Below, one piece after another: positions 19,238 through 28,614 of a stretch of DNA of 64,000 nt. Both the position numbers and the translations under genes were made by a program. Under the pieces are notes generated by a model. That model did no database searches. It was not told the DNA's origin and saw nothing but the letters and a program-made list of their open reading frames with translations. How positions within the stretch are numbered: position 1 is the first letter of the stretch; every line of letters starts with the position of its first letter. Source of the DNA: Bacillus salipaludis (GTDB lineage: Bacteria; Bacillota; Bacilli; Bacillales_B; DSM-18226); assembly GCF_004358205.1 (NCBI RefSeq), contig NZ_SMYO01000003.1, positions 124,001 through 188,000 on the forward strand, written 5' to 3'.

Positions 19238-20137
19238 TTAGAAAACAATTGTTTTATTTTGATGTACAATAATTCGGTCTTCCAGATGCCATTTTACAGC
19301 GCGTGCTAATACACTTCGTTCAATTGTGCGGCCGATTTTCTTTAGGGATTCAACATTGTCACGGTGATCGACTCTTGCTATATCTTGTTCGATAATAGGA
19401 CCTTCGTCCAAATCATTCGTTACATAGTGTGATGTAGCCCCTATCAATTTAACGCCGCGGTCATATGCCCGTTCATACGGTCTTGCCCCAATAAAAGCAG
19501 GTAAGAATGAATGATGGATGTTAATAATTTTATGCGGGTTTGCTGCTACAAAGTTCGGTGTCAAAATTTGCATGTAACGCGCAAGAACAATGAGATCCAC
19601 ATCATGTTCTTTAAGAAGCTGCAACTGCTCTTTTTCTACTTGTTCACGGATATCTTTATTAGCTGGAATATAATAGAATGGGATATTAAGCCCCTCAACG
19701 ACATATCTTGCTGCTTCATGGTTACTGATGACTAGAGCAATATCGGCCATCAAATCGCCGCTTTGCCACTCCCATAACAGTTCCAAAAGACAATGCAATT
19801 CTTTTGATACAAAAATAGCTGCTTTTTTCACCTTAAATACTGGTGTTAACGTCCATTCCATTGAAAACTTTTCAGCAATTTCTGTGAACTGTTCTTTCAT
19901 TTCGTTTGCTTTTTCTTTTAAAAAGGGGCATTCGAACTCAATGCGAATGAAAAAAACTCCACCCTCAGGATTGGTTGAGTACTGACTGGATTCAATGATA
20001 TTGGCATTATGGGAAAATAAAAATTGAGAAATCGTTGAAACAATCCCCGGCTGGTCGGGACAGCTGACAAGTAAACGCCCGCGGTTTTGATTCCGCAGTT
20101 TAAATTGTTCAATTTGTTCTTTGAAATTAGAATTCAT
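19238..20137 (-). CDS. purU: Formyltetrahydrofolate deformylase PurU
   Basis: Hydrolyses 10-formyl-tetrahydrofolate to formate and THF, balancing one-carbon pools and supplying formate for purine synthesis. An N-terminal ACT domain (RLLVSCPDQPGIVSTISQFL) covers about 20-100. The formyltransferase-type domain follows, with INIHHSFLPAF, GARPYERAYDRGVKLIGAT and the catalytic Asp in NDLDEGPIIEQD. The 299-residue length is usual. It has its own promoter (20174-20202) and terminator, so it is monocistronic. Confidence 0.95.
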   Translation of the reverse strand: MNSNFKEQIEQFKLRNQNRGRLLVSCPDQPGIVSTISQFLFSHNANIIESSQYSTNPEGGVFFIRIEFECPFLKEKANEMKEQFTEIAEKFSMEWTLTPVFKVKKAAIFVSKELHCLLELLWEWQSGDLMADIALVISNHEAARYVVEGLNIPFYYIPANKDIREQVEKEQLQLLKEHDVDLIVLARYMQILTPNFVAANPHKIINIHHSFLPAFIGARPYERAYDRGVKLIGATSHYVTNDLDEGPIIEQDIARVDHRDNVESLKKIGRTIERSVLARAVKWHLEDRIIVHQNKTIVF

Positions 20138-20173
20138 GATGTTTTAAAACCTTCCTATTAAGTAATGAAAATT

Positions 20174-20202
20174 ATTATACCTTAGTCCGCGTTTAATGTT
20201 AA
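20174..20202 (-). promoter_or_regulatory. Sigma-A promoter of purU
   Basis: On the minus strand a -35 TTAACA (20197-20202) and a consensus -10 TATAAT (20174-20179) are 17 bases apart. The start codon of purU follows about 30 bases after the expected transcription start. No purine-type operator was recognised. Confidence 0.72.
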
Positions 20203-20274
20203 GAATTTTCATACTTACTTTCTTATGAGGACAGTTTTTGGGCAACAGTTTTATGTTTTCTGGAAAAAAATTGT

Positions 20275-21048
20275 TCAATCGGTTGGTATGCGAATTCTTT
20301 CAGGAAACCACGATAATTTTTCCGACAAGTTTACCACCTCTCCAATAATTATCATGGCAGGATTGGTCATGTGATTTTCTTCTACTATATTTACAATTGT
20401 TTCAAGTGTTCCAATCACCGTTCGTTGTTCACTTGTTGTTCCTTGTTGGATGACGGCTACAGGAGTGTTCGGAAACTTGCCGTATAATTCCAATTGGCTA
20501 CATATATATGGAAGATTCTTGATTCCCATATAAATTGCAAGGGTATCAAAACCATGAGCTAAATAGTCCCAACGAATGTTTTTCGGCTTCCCATTAACAC
20601 AATGCCCTGTTACTACGGCAAATGATTGACTTATATCTCGATATGTAACTGGTATTCCAGCATAAGCAGGTGCCGCTATTCCAGACGTAATACCGGGAAC
20701 TACCTCAAACTCAATTCCATATTCGGCAAGTATCATTGCCTCTTCACCGCCACGGCCAAAAATAAACGGGTCACCGCCTTTTAACCGAACAACGGTTTTC
20801 CCTTCCATCGCTTGTTCCACCAATAATTCATGTATAGCGTCCTGAGAGACACAATGGTTTCCCGGCTCTTTTCCGCAAAAAATCAATTCTGCTTCGTGTC
20901 TTCCATAATCAAGAAGTACCGGATTCACCAATCTGTCGTATAAAATAACATCTGCCTGTTGAAGGCATTTTGTCGCTTTTACAGTAATTAAATCTGGGTC
21001 GCCAGGACCTGAACCGACTAGATACACTTTCCCCTTTTTTTGTTTCAT
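20275..21048 (-). CDS. cobA: Uroporphyrinogen-III C-methyltransferase (siroheme branch)
   Basis: Transfers two methyl groups from SAM to uroporphyrinogen III, giving precorrin-2 for siroheme, the cofactor of the neighbouring nitrite reductase. In B. subtilis the equivalent is NasF. The 257 residues carry KVYLVGSGPGDPDLITVKA, LKGGDPFIFGRGGEE, VVPGITSG and GIPVTYRD, all SUMT signatures. Dehydrogenase and chelatase functions are not fused, so they must be encoded elsewhere. It is last in the nirB-nirD-cobA series and separated from nirD by a hairpin. Confidence 0.93.
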   Translation of the reverse strand: MKQKKGKVYLVGSGPGDPDLITVKATKCLQQADVILYDRLVNPVLLDYGRHEAELIFCGKEPGNHCVSQDAIHELLVEQAMEGKTVVRLKGGDPFIFGRGGEEAMILAEYGIEFEVVPGITSGIAAPAYAGIPVTYRDISQSFAVVTGHCVNGKPKNIRWDYLAHGFDTLAIYMGIKNLPYICSQLELYGKFPNTPVAVIQQGTTSEQRTVIGTLETIVNIVEENHMTNPAMIIIGEVVNLSEKLSWFPERIRIPTD

Positions 21049-21115
21049 TTTTCCACACCCCTTCTAACCAGCCGTAACTATTGCAAACTTGCATAAAATG
21101 ATCGGTAATATTTTT

Positions 21116-21157
21116 AAGAAAACTGCCTTTCAACCACTGGTCAAAAGACAGTTTCTT
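21116..21157 (-). terminator. Hairpin between nirD and cobA
   Basis: AAGAAAACTGCCTTT (21116-21130) pairs with AAAAGACAGTTTCTT (21143-21157), with one bulge and a wobble. A T/A-rich stretch follows on the minus strand. It may partly terminate before cobA. One arm resembles the GACAGTTTCCTT part of the 51-bp repeat family. Confidence 0.5.
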
Positions 21158-21160
21158 CTA

Positions 21161-21487
21161 TCACTCTTCAAATAATAGATAAACCTGATCACTCTCAATC
21201 AATGTTTGATAGGTTGTCACACAGCCTCTATCCGGCTTTTGAACCTTCCCGTCATCCAAACAGATTTTCCAATCATGCATCGGACAAAAAACAAATTCTC
21301 CGCTCACCATGCCCTCACTTAAGACTCCGCCTTTATGGGGACAGCTGTTCTCTACTGCCCGAACCGTTCCACTGGATAATTTAAATACAGCCACTTCTTT
21401 TTTCCCAATACATACCGTTTTTCCAATCCGCTCTTTCAGCTCATGGATGGAACCAATTGATATTTTTGTCACACTTTTGCTAGCCAT
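21161..21487 (-). CDS. nirD: Nitrite reductase small subunit NirD (Rieske type)
   Basis: 108-residue Rieske-like [2Fe-2S] protein that partners the large siroheme subunit. The cluster ligands are visible as [11 protein letters not shown] and [13 protein letters not shown], so the centre should be functional; some enterobacterial NirD lack these residues. The gene follows nirB by about 30 bases in the same direction. It corresponds to NasE of B. subtilis. Confidence 0.93.
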   Translation of the reverse strand: MASKSVTKISIGSIHELKERIGKTVCIGKKEVAVFKLSSGTVRAVENSCPHKGGVLSEGMVSGEFVFCPMHDWKICLDDGKVQKPDRGCVTTYQTLIESDQVYLLFEE

Positions 21488-21516
21488 CAGCTATTTCCTC
21501 CTTTATCATGTAATTT

Positions 21517-23931
21517 TTAAGACATCACTAGTGTCTCAAACAATTGCTTCTTCACCTTTTCATCCTCAGCTATTTCCTTCCACGGATCACGCAGGACGGA
21601 CAATGCTTCCTCCATCCGTAAATTCAGCTCCCTCCGTTTCTGCAAATCGTCAAGGACCGAACGGATATGTGTTAGACCAACACGTTCAATCCAAGCAGAT
21701 GTACGTTCCAAGTAGTTTGCTGTTTCACGGTAATATTGCAAGTAAGCACCCGTAATCTCGACAACCTCTTCGTCGGTTTTGACTTTATAAAATAAATCCC
21801 CTCCGCGGACATGGGTTCCACCGTTTCCGCCAACATAAATTTCCCATCCGCCGTCGATTCCAATAAATCCTATATCCTTGAAACCTGACTCTGCGCAGCT
21901 TCTTGGACAGGCAGAAACAGCCATTTTTACTTTATGAGGCGTTTGCAGACCTTCGAATTTCTTTTCCAAGACAATACCAAGCCCCATCGAATCCTGGGTT
22001 CCAAATCGGCAAAATTGTTCTCCGACACAAGTCTTAACTGTTCGTAGTGATTTTCCATAGGCGAATCCAGATGGCATGTCGAGATCCTCCCAAACCTTTG
22101 GTAAGACCTCTTTTTTAATGCCCAATAAATCGATTCGTTGGCCGCCGGTTAATTTTACGAGCGGTATTTCATATTTATCAACAACATCAGCAATTCGGCG
22201 TAAATCGCTTGAATTGGTGACACCGCCATACATACGCGGTACAACAGAGTAGGTCCCGTCTTTTTGAATATTGGCATGCATCCGCTCATTCACAAATCGC
22301 GATTCTCTTTCGTCCCTATGTTCAATTGGATGAACCATTCCTAAATAGTAGTTTAATGCGGGGCGGCATTTGGAACAGCCTTCCTCCGAACTCCAACCAA
22401 GGACATACATGACTTCCTTAATCGTTGACAGCCCCTTAGCCCTTATTTCTTCCACCACTTCATCCCTTGATAAAGTGGTACAACCGCAGATGGCTTCTTT
22501 TTGAGTTGTTTCCACAAAAGCGGAACCGAGCGTGTGCTGCAAGAGATCAGCTACAAGCGGTTTACAGCCCCCGCAGGATCTAGAAGCACTCGTACACGCT
22601 TTGATTGCATCCACTGATGTGCAGCCTTGCTGCTGTATCGCTTGAACAATCGTTCCTTTTGTTACCCCGTTACAACCGCAAATCATTTCATCATCGTTCA
22701 TAACAGCGACTAGACTGCTGCCTGCTTCCTCATGCAACGGTTGTAAAATCGTTACCTTTTCCGTGTCTGAGATATCTGCTTTCTTTTGAATCATGGAAAA
22801 CAACCGATTCCCCTCGCTGCTATCACCAAACAACACAGCGCCAACGATTTGATTTCCACGTAATACGATTTTCTTGTAAATATTATCCTGGTCATCGAAG
22901 ACCTTGATTGCTTTTTTACCTTCTCCCTCGATGAAGTCCCCTGCAGAAAATACTTCTACACCTGAAACCTTCAGTTGAGTGGATAATATGGAGCCTTTAT
23001 ATGGATTGGTTTCAATGCCACAGACGGTTTTCGCTAATACTTTTCCTTGTTCATACAAAGGGGATACCAGACCATAAACCATTCCATTATGCTCAGCACA
23101 TTCGCCCACTGCATAAACATGAGGGGTATTGGTTTGCAGATAGTCATTCACCACAATCCCGCGATTGACAAGAATTCCACTTTCCTTTGCCCATTCACTT
23201 TTTGGCTTAATCCCAACAGCCATTACGACTAAGTCTACTTCAATATCTGTTCCATCACTAAACCTTAATCCTTCCACCCTTTCATTCCCATAAATCTCTT
23301 GGGTTTGTTTCTCAAGTAAAAACTTCATCCCTTGTTTTTCTAACTCTGTTTGTAATAGTTTGCCGGCTGTATGATCGAGTTGCCGTTCCATTAAGTAGGG
23401 TGCAAGATGGATGACAGAAACCTCCATCCCTAAGTTTAATAGCCCCCTTGCCGCCTCAAGTCCTAATAACCCTCCGCCGATTACAGCCGCTTTTTTATAT
23501 TTTTTTGAAGCTTCGAGCATTACTTCGGTATCTTTTATATCCCGAAAAGCCGTAACTCCTTCTTTCTCCACCCCCGGTATTGGAAGGATGAAGGGCACTG
23601 ACCCTGTTGCTATAATTAGCTCATCATAAGGTACAATTCGGCCTAAGTCTGTTACCACCACTTTTTTGGTTGAATCAATTTGGATTACGGTCTCTCCAGT
23701 AAATAGTTTAATATTGTTTTCTCGATACCAGTCCCAGTCATTTAATGTAATATCCTTAACTTCTGTGTCTCCTTGTAAAACCTTGGAAAGGAGAATTCTA
23801 TTGTAGTTGGGATGCGGTTCGCTCCCAAAGATAGTAACCTCAAAAGCTTCCTTTGAAAGTTTTAAAATTTCTTCAATCGCTCTGACTCCCGCCATGCCAT
23901 TCCCAATGAGAATCAACTTTTTCTTTTCCAC
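21517..23931 (-). CDS. nirB: Assimilatory nitrite reductase large subunit NirB (NasD)
   Basis: NAD(P)H-dependent reduction of nitrite to ammonium; cytoplasmic, 804 residues. The N-terminal FAD/NAD module begins LILIGNGMAGVRAIEEIL and contains AVIGGGLLGLEAARGL. A BFD-like [2Fe-2S] domain follows with CGCNGVTKG and CGGCKPL, and a second cysteine set, CGCTTLS and CSKCRPAL. The C-terminal siroheme/[4Fe-4S] domain keeps both pairs of ligands in TCVGEQFCRFG and SACPRSCAESG. A TnrA box and -10 element lie upstream, so it should be induced under nitrogen limitation. Confidence 0.95.
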   Translation of the reverse strand: MEKKKLILIGNGMAGVRAIEEILKLSKEAFEVTIFGSEPHPNYNRILLSKVLQGDTEVKDITLNDWDWYRENNIKLFTGETVIQIDSTKKVVVTDLGRIVPYDELIIATGSVPFILPIPGVEKEGVTAFRDIKDTEVMLEASKKYKKAAVIGGGLLGLEAARGLLNLGMEVSVIHLAPYLMERQLDHTAGKLLQTELEKQGMKFLLEKQTQEIYGNERVEGLRFSDGTDIEVDLVVMAVGIKPKSEWAKESGILVNRGIVVNDYLQTNTPHVYAVGECAEHNGMVYGLVSPLYEQGKVLAKTVCGIETNPYKGSILSTQLKVSGVEVFSAGDFIEGEGKKAIKVFDDQDNIYKKIVLRGNQIVGAVLFGDSSEGNRLFSMIQKKADISDTEKVTILQPLHEEAGSSLVAVMNDDEMICGCNGVTKGTIVQAIQQQGCTSVDAIKACTSASRSCGGCKPLVADLLQHTLGSAFVETTQKEAICGCTTLSRDEVVEEIRAKGLSTIKEVMYVLGWSSEEGCSKCRPALNYYLGMVHPIEHRDERESRFVNERMHANIQKDGTYSVVPRMYGGVTNSSDLRRIADVVDKYEIPLVKLTGGQRIDLLGIKKEVLPKVWEDLDMPSGFAYGKSLRTVKTCVGEQFCRFGTQDSMGLGIVLEKKFEGLQTPHKVKMAVSACPRSCAESGFKDIGFIGIDGGWEIYVGGNGGTHVRGGDLFYKVKTDEEVVEITGAYLQYYRETANYLERTSAWIERVGLTHIRSVLDDLQKRRELNLRMEEALSVLRDPWKEIAEDEKVKKQLFETLVMS

Positions 23932-23964
23932 CAGATATTCCTCCCTTTGAAAGTTTCTTCACAA

Positions 23965-24016
23965 ACTATAACACAGCGCAATCAAAACATGACTGAACAT
24001 GTTAGGTTTTCTAACA
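23965..24016 (-). promoter_or_regulatory. TnrA box and promoter of nirB-nirD-cobA
   Basis: TGTTAGAAAACCTAACA (minus strand, 24000-24016) fits the TnrA consensus TGTNA-N7-TNACA fully. A -10 hexamer TATAGT lies at 23965-23970. The box centre is about 48 bases before the predicted start, the spacing known for TnrA-activated promoters in B. subtilis. Confidence 0.83.
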
Positions 24017-24059
24017 TTGAATTTTAAGAATTTTTTTAAAATAATTTTTTCATCAATAA

Positions 24060-24082
24060 AAACCTGGGTCACTTAACCCAGG
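24060..24082 (-). terminator. Terminator downstream of nasC
   Basis: CCTGGGT (24063-24069) and ACCCAGG (24076-24082) form a 7-bp stem. On the minus strand it is followed by TTTTTATT, a good intrinsic terminator. It separates nasBC from nirBD. Confidence 0.8.
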
Positions 24083-24098
24083 CACCGTTCATGTTTAT

Positions 24099-26258
24099 TT
24101 AATTGACCGGAAAATCTACAATCGGACTTATTCTAACAGCACTCACTTTAAACCCCGGCATTTTACAGTCAGGATCTAGTTTATCAGAAACAAGGAGATT
24201 AACATTTTGCGAATCTGCCCAATGAAACGGAACGAAGACCGTATCATTACGAATCGTTTCTGACCATTTGCTTCGAACGATAATACTTCCCCTTCTCGAT
24301 TCAATTTTCACTAAGGACTGGTCCGAAATGCGGTACTTTTTCGCTGTGACTGGATGAATTTCCATGAATGCCTCTACATTTCTAGCCGCTAAGGCGGCAC
24401 TTTTTCTCGTTTGTACACCAGTTAAGTAATGAGACATGACGCGACCAGTTGTTAAATACAGAGGAAACTCATCGTTTACCATTTCCTTATGAATAACAGG
24501 CAAGTTAGGCACGACCACCATCGCTGCCTTGCCATTTTCATGAGCAAAAGAATTTTCAAACAGCACATCCGTCCCTTTATGGTTAGTGTCTGGACAAGGC
24601 CAAAGGATTCCCCCTTCATTTCGGATTCGCTCGTAGGTGATCCCGTAATAATCGGCAATTCCACCGCGGCTGGCCATTCTTAATTCGTTAAAAATATCTT
24701 CCGCAGACGAAAATGAAAAGTGATCCCTCTTTCCAAGAACCCTCGCAATCTCACAAATAATTTGCCAATCATGCTTTACTTCATCCGGACAAGGATAGCT
24801 TGCTTCCCGTAAGGTCACCCGCCCCTCTAGATTCGTCATCGTTCCTTCATCCTCCAAGTATGAGGACGAGGGTAAAATTAAATCTGCTAATCTCGCAGTT
24901 TCTGAAATAAATAGATCAACCACTACAAAGAATTTTAATTTTTTCAGTGCTTCCTTTACGAAATGAGCATTGGGATTGGAGACAATCGGATTGGAGCACA
25001 TTAAAAAAAGCCCCGTGATTTCACCTTCATGGATTTTCCCCATCATTTCATAAGCAGAAACTCCTTTTCTCGGCAATTCATCCTTGTTGATCCCCCACAC
25101 ACTAGCAATATAGGCCCGATGTTCCTCGTTTTCAATAGAACGATACCCTGGGAGCTGGTCTGCTTTCTGACCATGTTCTCTTGCACCTTGACCATTGCCC
25201 TGACCAGTAATGGCAGCGTAACCGGAATTAGGTTTTCCGATTTTTCCAGTAGAAACAAGAATATTCAGGAAATTACGAACAGCCATCACCCCATCTGTTT
25301 GTTGCTCTACCCCTCTTGCTGTAAAAATCATTCCTGATGCTTCCTTACCAAACATAATTGCTGCTTTTCGAATTTTTTCACGCGGAACCCCTGTTATTTC
25401 TTCAATTTCCTCTAAGCTTAATGACAATACATAGCTTTTTACTTTTTCAAAGCCATTTACCCGGTCTTTGATAAATGTTTTATCAACATAGTTTTCCTCA
25501 ATGATTACCTTTAGCAATCCATTTGCTAAAGCTGCATCTGTTCCCGGCTTCAGTTTTAAATGTAAGTCAGCCATCTTGGTCGTTGCTGTTTCCCGAGGGT
25601 CAATGGCGATCAGGTAAACCCCGTTCACTTTTGCTTTTTCAAAATATGGGATGATGGTCGGCTGGCATTCTGCAATATTGGTTCCCGCTAAAATGATACA
25701 GCGGGTAAAAGGAATTTCTGACAATCTATTTGTAAACCCTCTGTCCATTCCAAAGGTTTGAGTCGCGGCAGAAGCAGCTGCAGACATACATAGCCGGCCA
25801 TTATAATCAACGTATTTCGTTTTTACTGCTACACGGGCAAATTTCCCCAGCAAATATGCCTCTTCATTTGTAATCGATGCACTCCCATAAACAGCTAAGG
25901 CATTTCGTCCGTCTTCCCTTTGGATTCTTGTAAAATTTTCCTTAATGTGATTTAACGCTTCCTCCCAGGAAACACGGACAAATTCTCCATTCACCTTTAA
26001 CATAGGATGCTTCAATCGCTCCCTGCTGAAGGCATGTTGATGGGCATTCATACCCTTAATACATAGACGCCCTTCAGAAGTGGGATTTTCTTTTCCAAGC
26101 GTCAAATATTTTTTTCTTGAGACAATGGATTGTTCCACTAAGGTCATCTTACATTGCATGCTGCAATAGGGACATTGCGATTCAAATAGTTTTTCTGATT
26201 GGACCTTTTGTTGTTTCGTCCGGAAATATTTTAATAAAAGTTCCGTCAAGACTCTCAC
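24099..26258 (-). CDS. nasC: Assimilatory nitrate reductase catalytic subunit NasC
   Basis: Molybdopterin (bis-MGD) oxidoreductase that reduces nitrate to nitrite in the cytoplasm, 719 residues. An N-terminal [4Fe-4S] motif is visible as CPYCSMQCKM with the fourth cysteine in GRLCIKG. Cofactor-domain features include CMSAAASAATQTFGMDRG, TNIAECQP, GQGNGQGAREHGQKADQLPG and the C-terminal MoCo-binding fold with HPVTAKKY. No twin-arginine signal is present, in keeping with an assimilatory enzyme. It follows nasB by 20 bases and receives electrons from it. Confidence 0.93.
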   Translation of the reverse strand: MRVLTELLLKYFRTKQQKVQSEKLFESQCPYCSMQCKMTLVEQSIVSRKKYLTLGKENPTSEGRLCIKGMNAHQHAFSRERLKHPMLKVNGEFVRVSWEEALNHIKENFTRIQREDGRNALAVYGSASITNEEAYLLGKFARVAVKTKYVDYNGRLCMSAAASAATQTFGMDRGFTNRLSEIPFTRCIILAGTNIAECQPTIIPYFEKAKVNGVYLIAIDPRETATTKMADLHLKLKPGTDAALANGLLKVIIEENYVDKTFIKDRVNGFEKVKSYVLSLSLEEIEEITGVPREKIRKAAIMFGKEASGMIFTARGVEQQTDGVMAVRNFLNILVSTGKIGKPNSGYAAITGQGNGQGAREHGQKADQLPGYRSIENEEHRAYIASVWGINKDELPRKGVSAYEMMGKIHEGEITGLFLMCSNPIVSNPNAHFVKEALKKLKFFVVVDLFISETARLADLILPSSSYLEDEGTMTNLEGRVTLREASYPCPDEVKHDWQIICEIARVLGKRDHFSFSSAEDIFNELRMASRGGIADYYGITYERIRNEGGILWPCPDTNHKGTDVLFENSFAHENGKAAMVVVPNLPVIHKEMVNDEFPLYLTTGRVMSHYLTGVQTRKSAALAARNVEAFMEIHPVTAKKYRISDQSLVKIESRRGSIIVRSKWSETIRNDTVFVPFHWADSQNVNLLVSDKLDPDCKMPGFKVSAVRISPIVDFPVN

Positions 26259-26278
26259 CCTTTCTTTTTTAAACTTCT

Positions 26279-28390
26279 TTATAAAACTGCCTTCCTTATG
26301 GACGCCTCTTCGCCTAAACGATCTAACAATTGCTGGCGATGTTCGTCGTCAAACAAGACTTCTCTGACATGGATAAGCCCCGCTCGTTCCATCCATTTCC
26401 CCATCTTCTCCATATAATTGGCACTTTCCCGATAATATTGAATACAACCGGAGATCATTTCTATTGCTTTTAGATTGGTTTCAGCAATGCATAACAACTC
26501 GCTAGTGCGTGCATTGCCTCCGCTCCACCCGCCGACATAGATTTCCCATCCTCTGTCTATCCCGATAACGACTAGATCATTTATGGTTGAATCGGGTCCA
26601 TTATGAATACAAGCAGAAACAGAGATTTTCACCTGAGAAGGTGTTAAGAGGAATTCAAATCTGTTTACCAGATCATTTGCCAATTCAAGTGAGGATTTTT
26701 TTTCACAGTTACATGTGAATTTATTCACTTGATGAATTACATTCATCCCATCATAATCAGTAAGATTACTTTGTTTGTTCTCATATTCAGGGTCGATCAT
26801 AGTTAAATAATAGTGAATGGCAGGTCGGCAAGTTGTACAACCAGCCCTGTTCTTCCAAGCCAGTTCATCCATCACTTCCTGTAAAGATGATAGACCTTGA
26901 ACCTGCATTTCAAGAACAACTTCCTCTTCAGTCAACGAAGTACAGTCACACATTGAGGTCTCTTTGACCAGCTTTTCTTCAAATTTATCGCTCTGAATAT
27001 AGGAAAGAAGCTTAGCAACTAACGGCTTGCAGCCACCACAAGAGCCTGACGCCTTTGTGTATTTTTTTATTTCGTCGACGTTCGTTAATCCGTTTTTTTG
27101 AACCGTATCAATAATAGCCCCTTTCGTGACCCCGTTACAATTGCAGATCATGGTATGGCAAGGCATTATAGCAACCGTACTTTCCTCTTGATTAGCAGGT
27201 TGAAGCAGTGTCAACTCTTCCCCATCAGGTACAACCTCTTGATTCACAATCATTTCCAGCAATCTCGTTTGGTCTTTTATATCTCCGAATAAGACGGCAC
27301 CCATCATCTTTTGATCTTGAAAAACAAGCTTCTTATAAACTCCTCCCGGTCCATCATAGAGATTAATAGACTTTGATGCCTCTGTTTCGGCAAACATCCC
27401 GACAGAGAATACCTCCACACCTGATATTTTTAATTGGGTGGATAGGATGGACCCTACATACCCTTTCGTGTCCTGACCGCAGATCCGTTTCGCCAGTATT
27501 TTCCCTTGTTCATACAAAGGTTTCACCAATCCATAAACCATCCTGCGGTGTTCAACACATTCTCCAACTGCATAAATATTTGGTGCACTTGTTTCCATAT
27601 AGTCATTGACAAGAATCGCCCGGTTTGTATTGATTCCGCTATCTATAGCTAATTGGACATTTGGTTTCACCCCTACTGCTATCACAACCAAATCGGTTTC
27701 AACGTCAGTACCATCTTTAAAACGAAGCCCCTCTACTCGGCTGTTCCCGATGATTTCTTTTGTTTCTTTTTCAAACAGAAACTTTACCCCTTGTTTTTCT
27801 AGGTTATTTTGCAGCATTTGGGATGCTGTTTGATCGAGCTGCCTTTCCATGAGGAAGCTCCCATTATGGATTACCTGTACATCCATCCCAAGATTGAGCA
27901 GCCCACTCGCTGCCTCCAGGCCTAATACTCCTCCACCGATTACGGCTGCTTTTTTATAATGCTTCGATGCTTCGATTATTCTCTTGCAATCTTCAATGGT
28001 CCGAAATGTAAACACTCCATCCTTATCTGCACCAGTAATAGGAAGGAGGAACGGGACGGAACCGGTGGCTAGAATCAAATGATCGTAGGAAATTTCACGA
28101 TTTTGATCGGTTTTTATCACTTGTTTCTCTTTATCTATTTTTGTTACCGTTTCCCCTGTAAAAAGTTGAATCTGATGTTTGTCATACCACTCTCGTTCAT
28201 TTAAGGTAATCTCTTTGAATGTTTCCCGCCCCTGCAGAACTGATGACAAAAGAATCCGATTATAGTTCACATGTGACTCACTTCCAAAAATCGTAATATC
28301 AAATTGAACATGTGATATTTTGATTATTTCCTCAATACATCTCACACCCGCCATACCGTTGCCAACTAGCACTAGTTTTTCCTTCTCCAT
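26279..28390 (-). CDS. nasB: Nitrate reductase electron-transfer subunit NasB
   Basis: NADH-linked flavoprotein that feeds electrons to NasC; 703 residues, a paralog of the adjacent NirB. The FAD/NAD module starts LVLVGNGMAGVRCIEEII and has AVIGGGVLGLEAASGL. Two cysteine-rich [2Fe-2S] segments follow: CNCNGVTKG with CGGCKPL, and CDCTSLT with CTTCRPAI. The C terminus is homologous to the siroheme domain of NirB but shortened, and SACIHNGPDS lacks the second cysteine, so it should not bind siroheme. A TnrA box lies upstream on the divergent control region. Confidence 0.9.
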   Translation of the reverse strand: MEKEKLVLVGNGMAGVRCIEEIIKISHVQFDITIFGSESHVNYNRILLSSVLQGRETFKEITLNEREWYDKHQIQLFTGETVTKIDKEKQVIKTDQNREISYDHLILATGSVPFLLPITGADKDGVFTFRTIEDCKRIIEASKHYKKAAVIGGGVLGLEAASGLLNLGMDVQVIHNGSFLMERQLDQTASQMLQNNLEKQGVKFLFEKETKEIIGNSRVEGLRFKDGTDVETDLVVIAVGVKPNVQLAIDSGINTNRAILVNDYMETSAPNIYAVGECVEHRRMVYGLVKPLYEQGKILAKRICGQDTKGYVGSILSTQLKISGVEVFSVGMFAETEASKSINLYDGPGGVYKKLVFQDQKMMGAVLFGDIKDQTRLLEMIVNQEVVPDGEELTLLQPANQEESTVAIMPCHTMICNCNGVTKGAIIDTVQKNGLTNVDEIKKYTKASGSCGGCKPLVAKLLSYIQSDKFEEKLVKETSMCDCTSLTEEEVVLEMQVQGLSSLQEVMDELAWKNRAGCTTCRPAIHYYLTMIDPEYENKQSNLTDYDGMNVIHQVNKFTCNCEKKSSLELANDLVNRFEFLLTPSQVKISVSACIHNGPDSTINDLVVIGIDRGWEIYVGGWSGGNARTSELLCIAETNLKAIEMISGCIQYYRESANYMEKMGKWMERAGLIHVREVLFDDEHRQQLLDRLGEEASIRKAVL

Positions 28391-28483
28391 TTATAAACCT
28401 CCAGCTCTTTTTAAAGATGGTTAATATTACGGGATAAATAACACACCTATTATTCCATAAGTCCAATTGAAAAAAATCATACA

Positions 28484-28500
28484 TGTTACATTTTCTAACA
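28484..28500 (-). promoter_or_regulatory. TnrA box for nasB-nasC
   Basis: The sequence TGTTACATTTTCTAACA matches TGTNA-N7-TNACA on both half-sites. On the minus strand an AATAAT -10 lies at 28449-28454, giving a box centre about 49 bases upstream of the predicted nasB start. Confidence 0.83.
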
Positions 28501-28524
28501 TAGAAAATTCATTATTAAAAACCG

Positions 28525-28541
28525 TGTTAGATTTCTTAACA
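28525..28541 (+). promoter_or_regulatory. TnrA box for the nitrate transporter
   Basis: TGTTAGATTTCTTAACA is a second perfect TnrA consensus site, 24 bases from the first. A weak -10 candidate, TACGCT, is at 28572-28577, at suitable distance for plus-strand transcription toward the small ORF and transporter. Confidence 0.78.
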
Positions 28542-28614
28542 GAAAAACTGACAATTCCGGAACTTAACGATTACGCTTAAGCAGACAAAAATTTCAAAAA
28601 CGGAGGTTAAAGAA

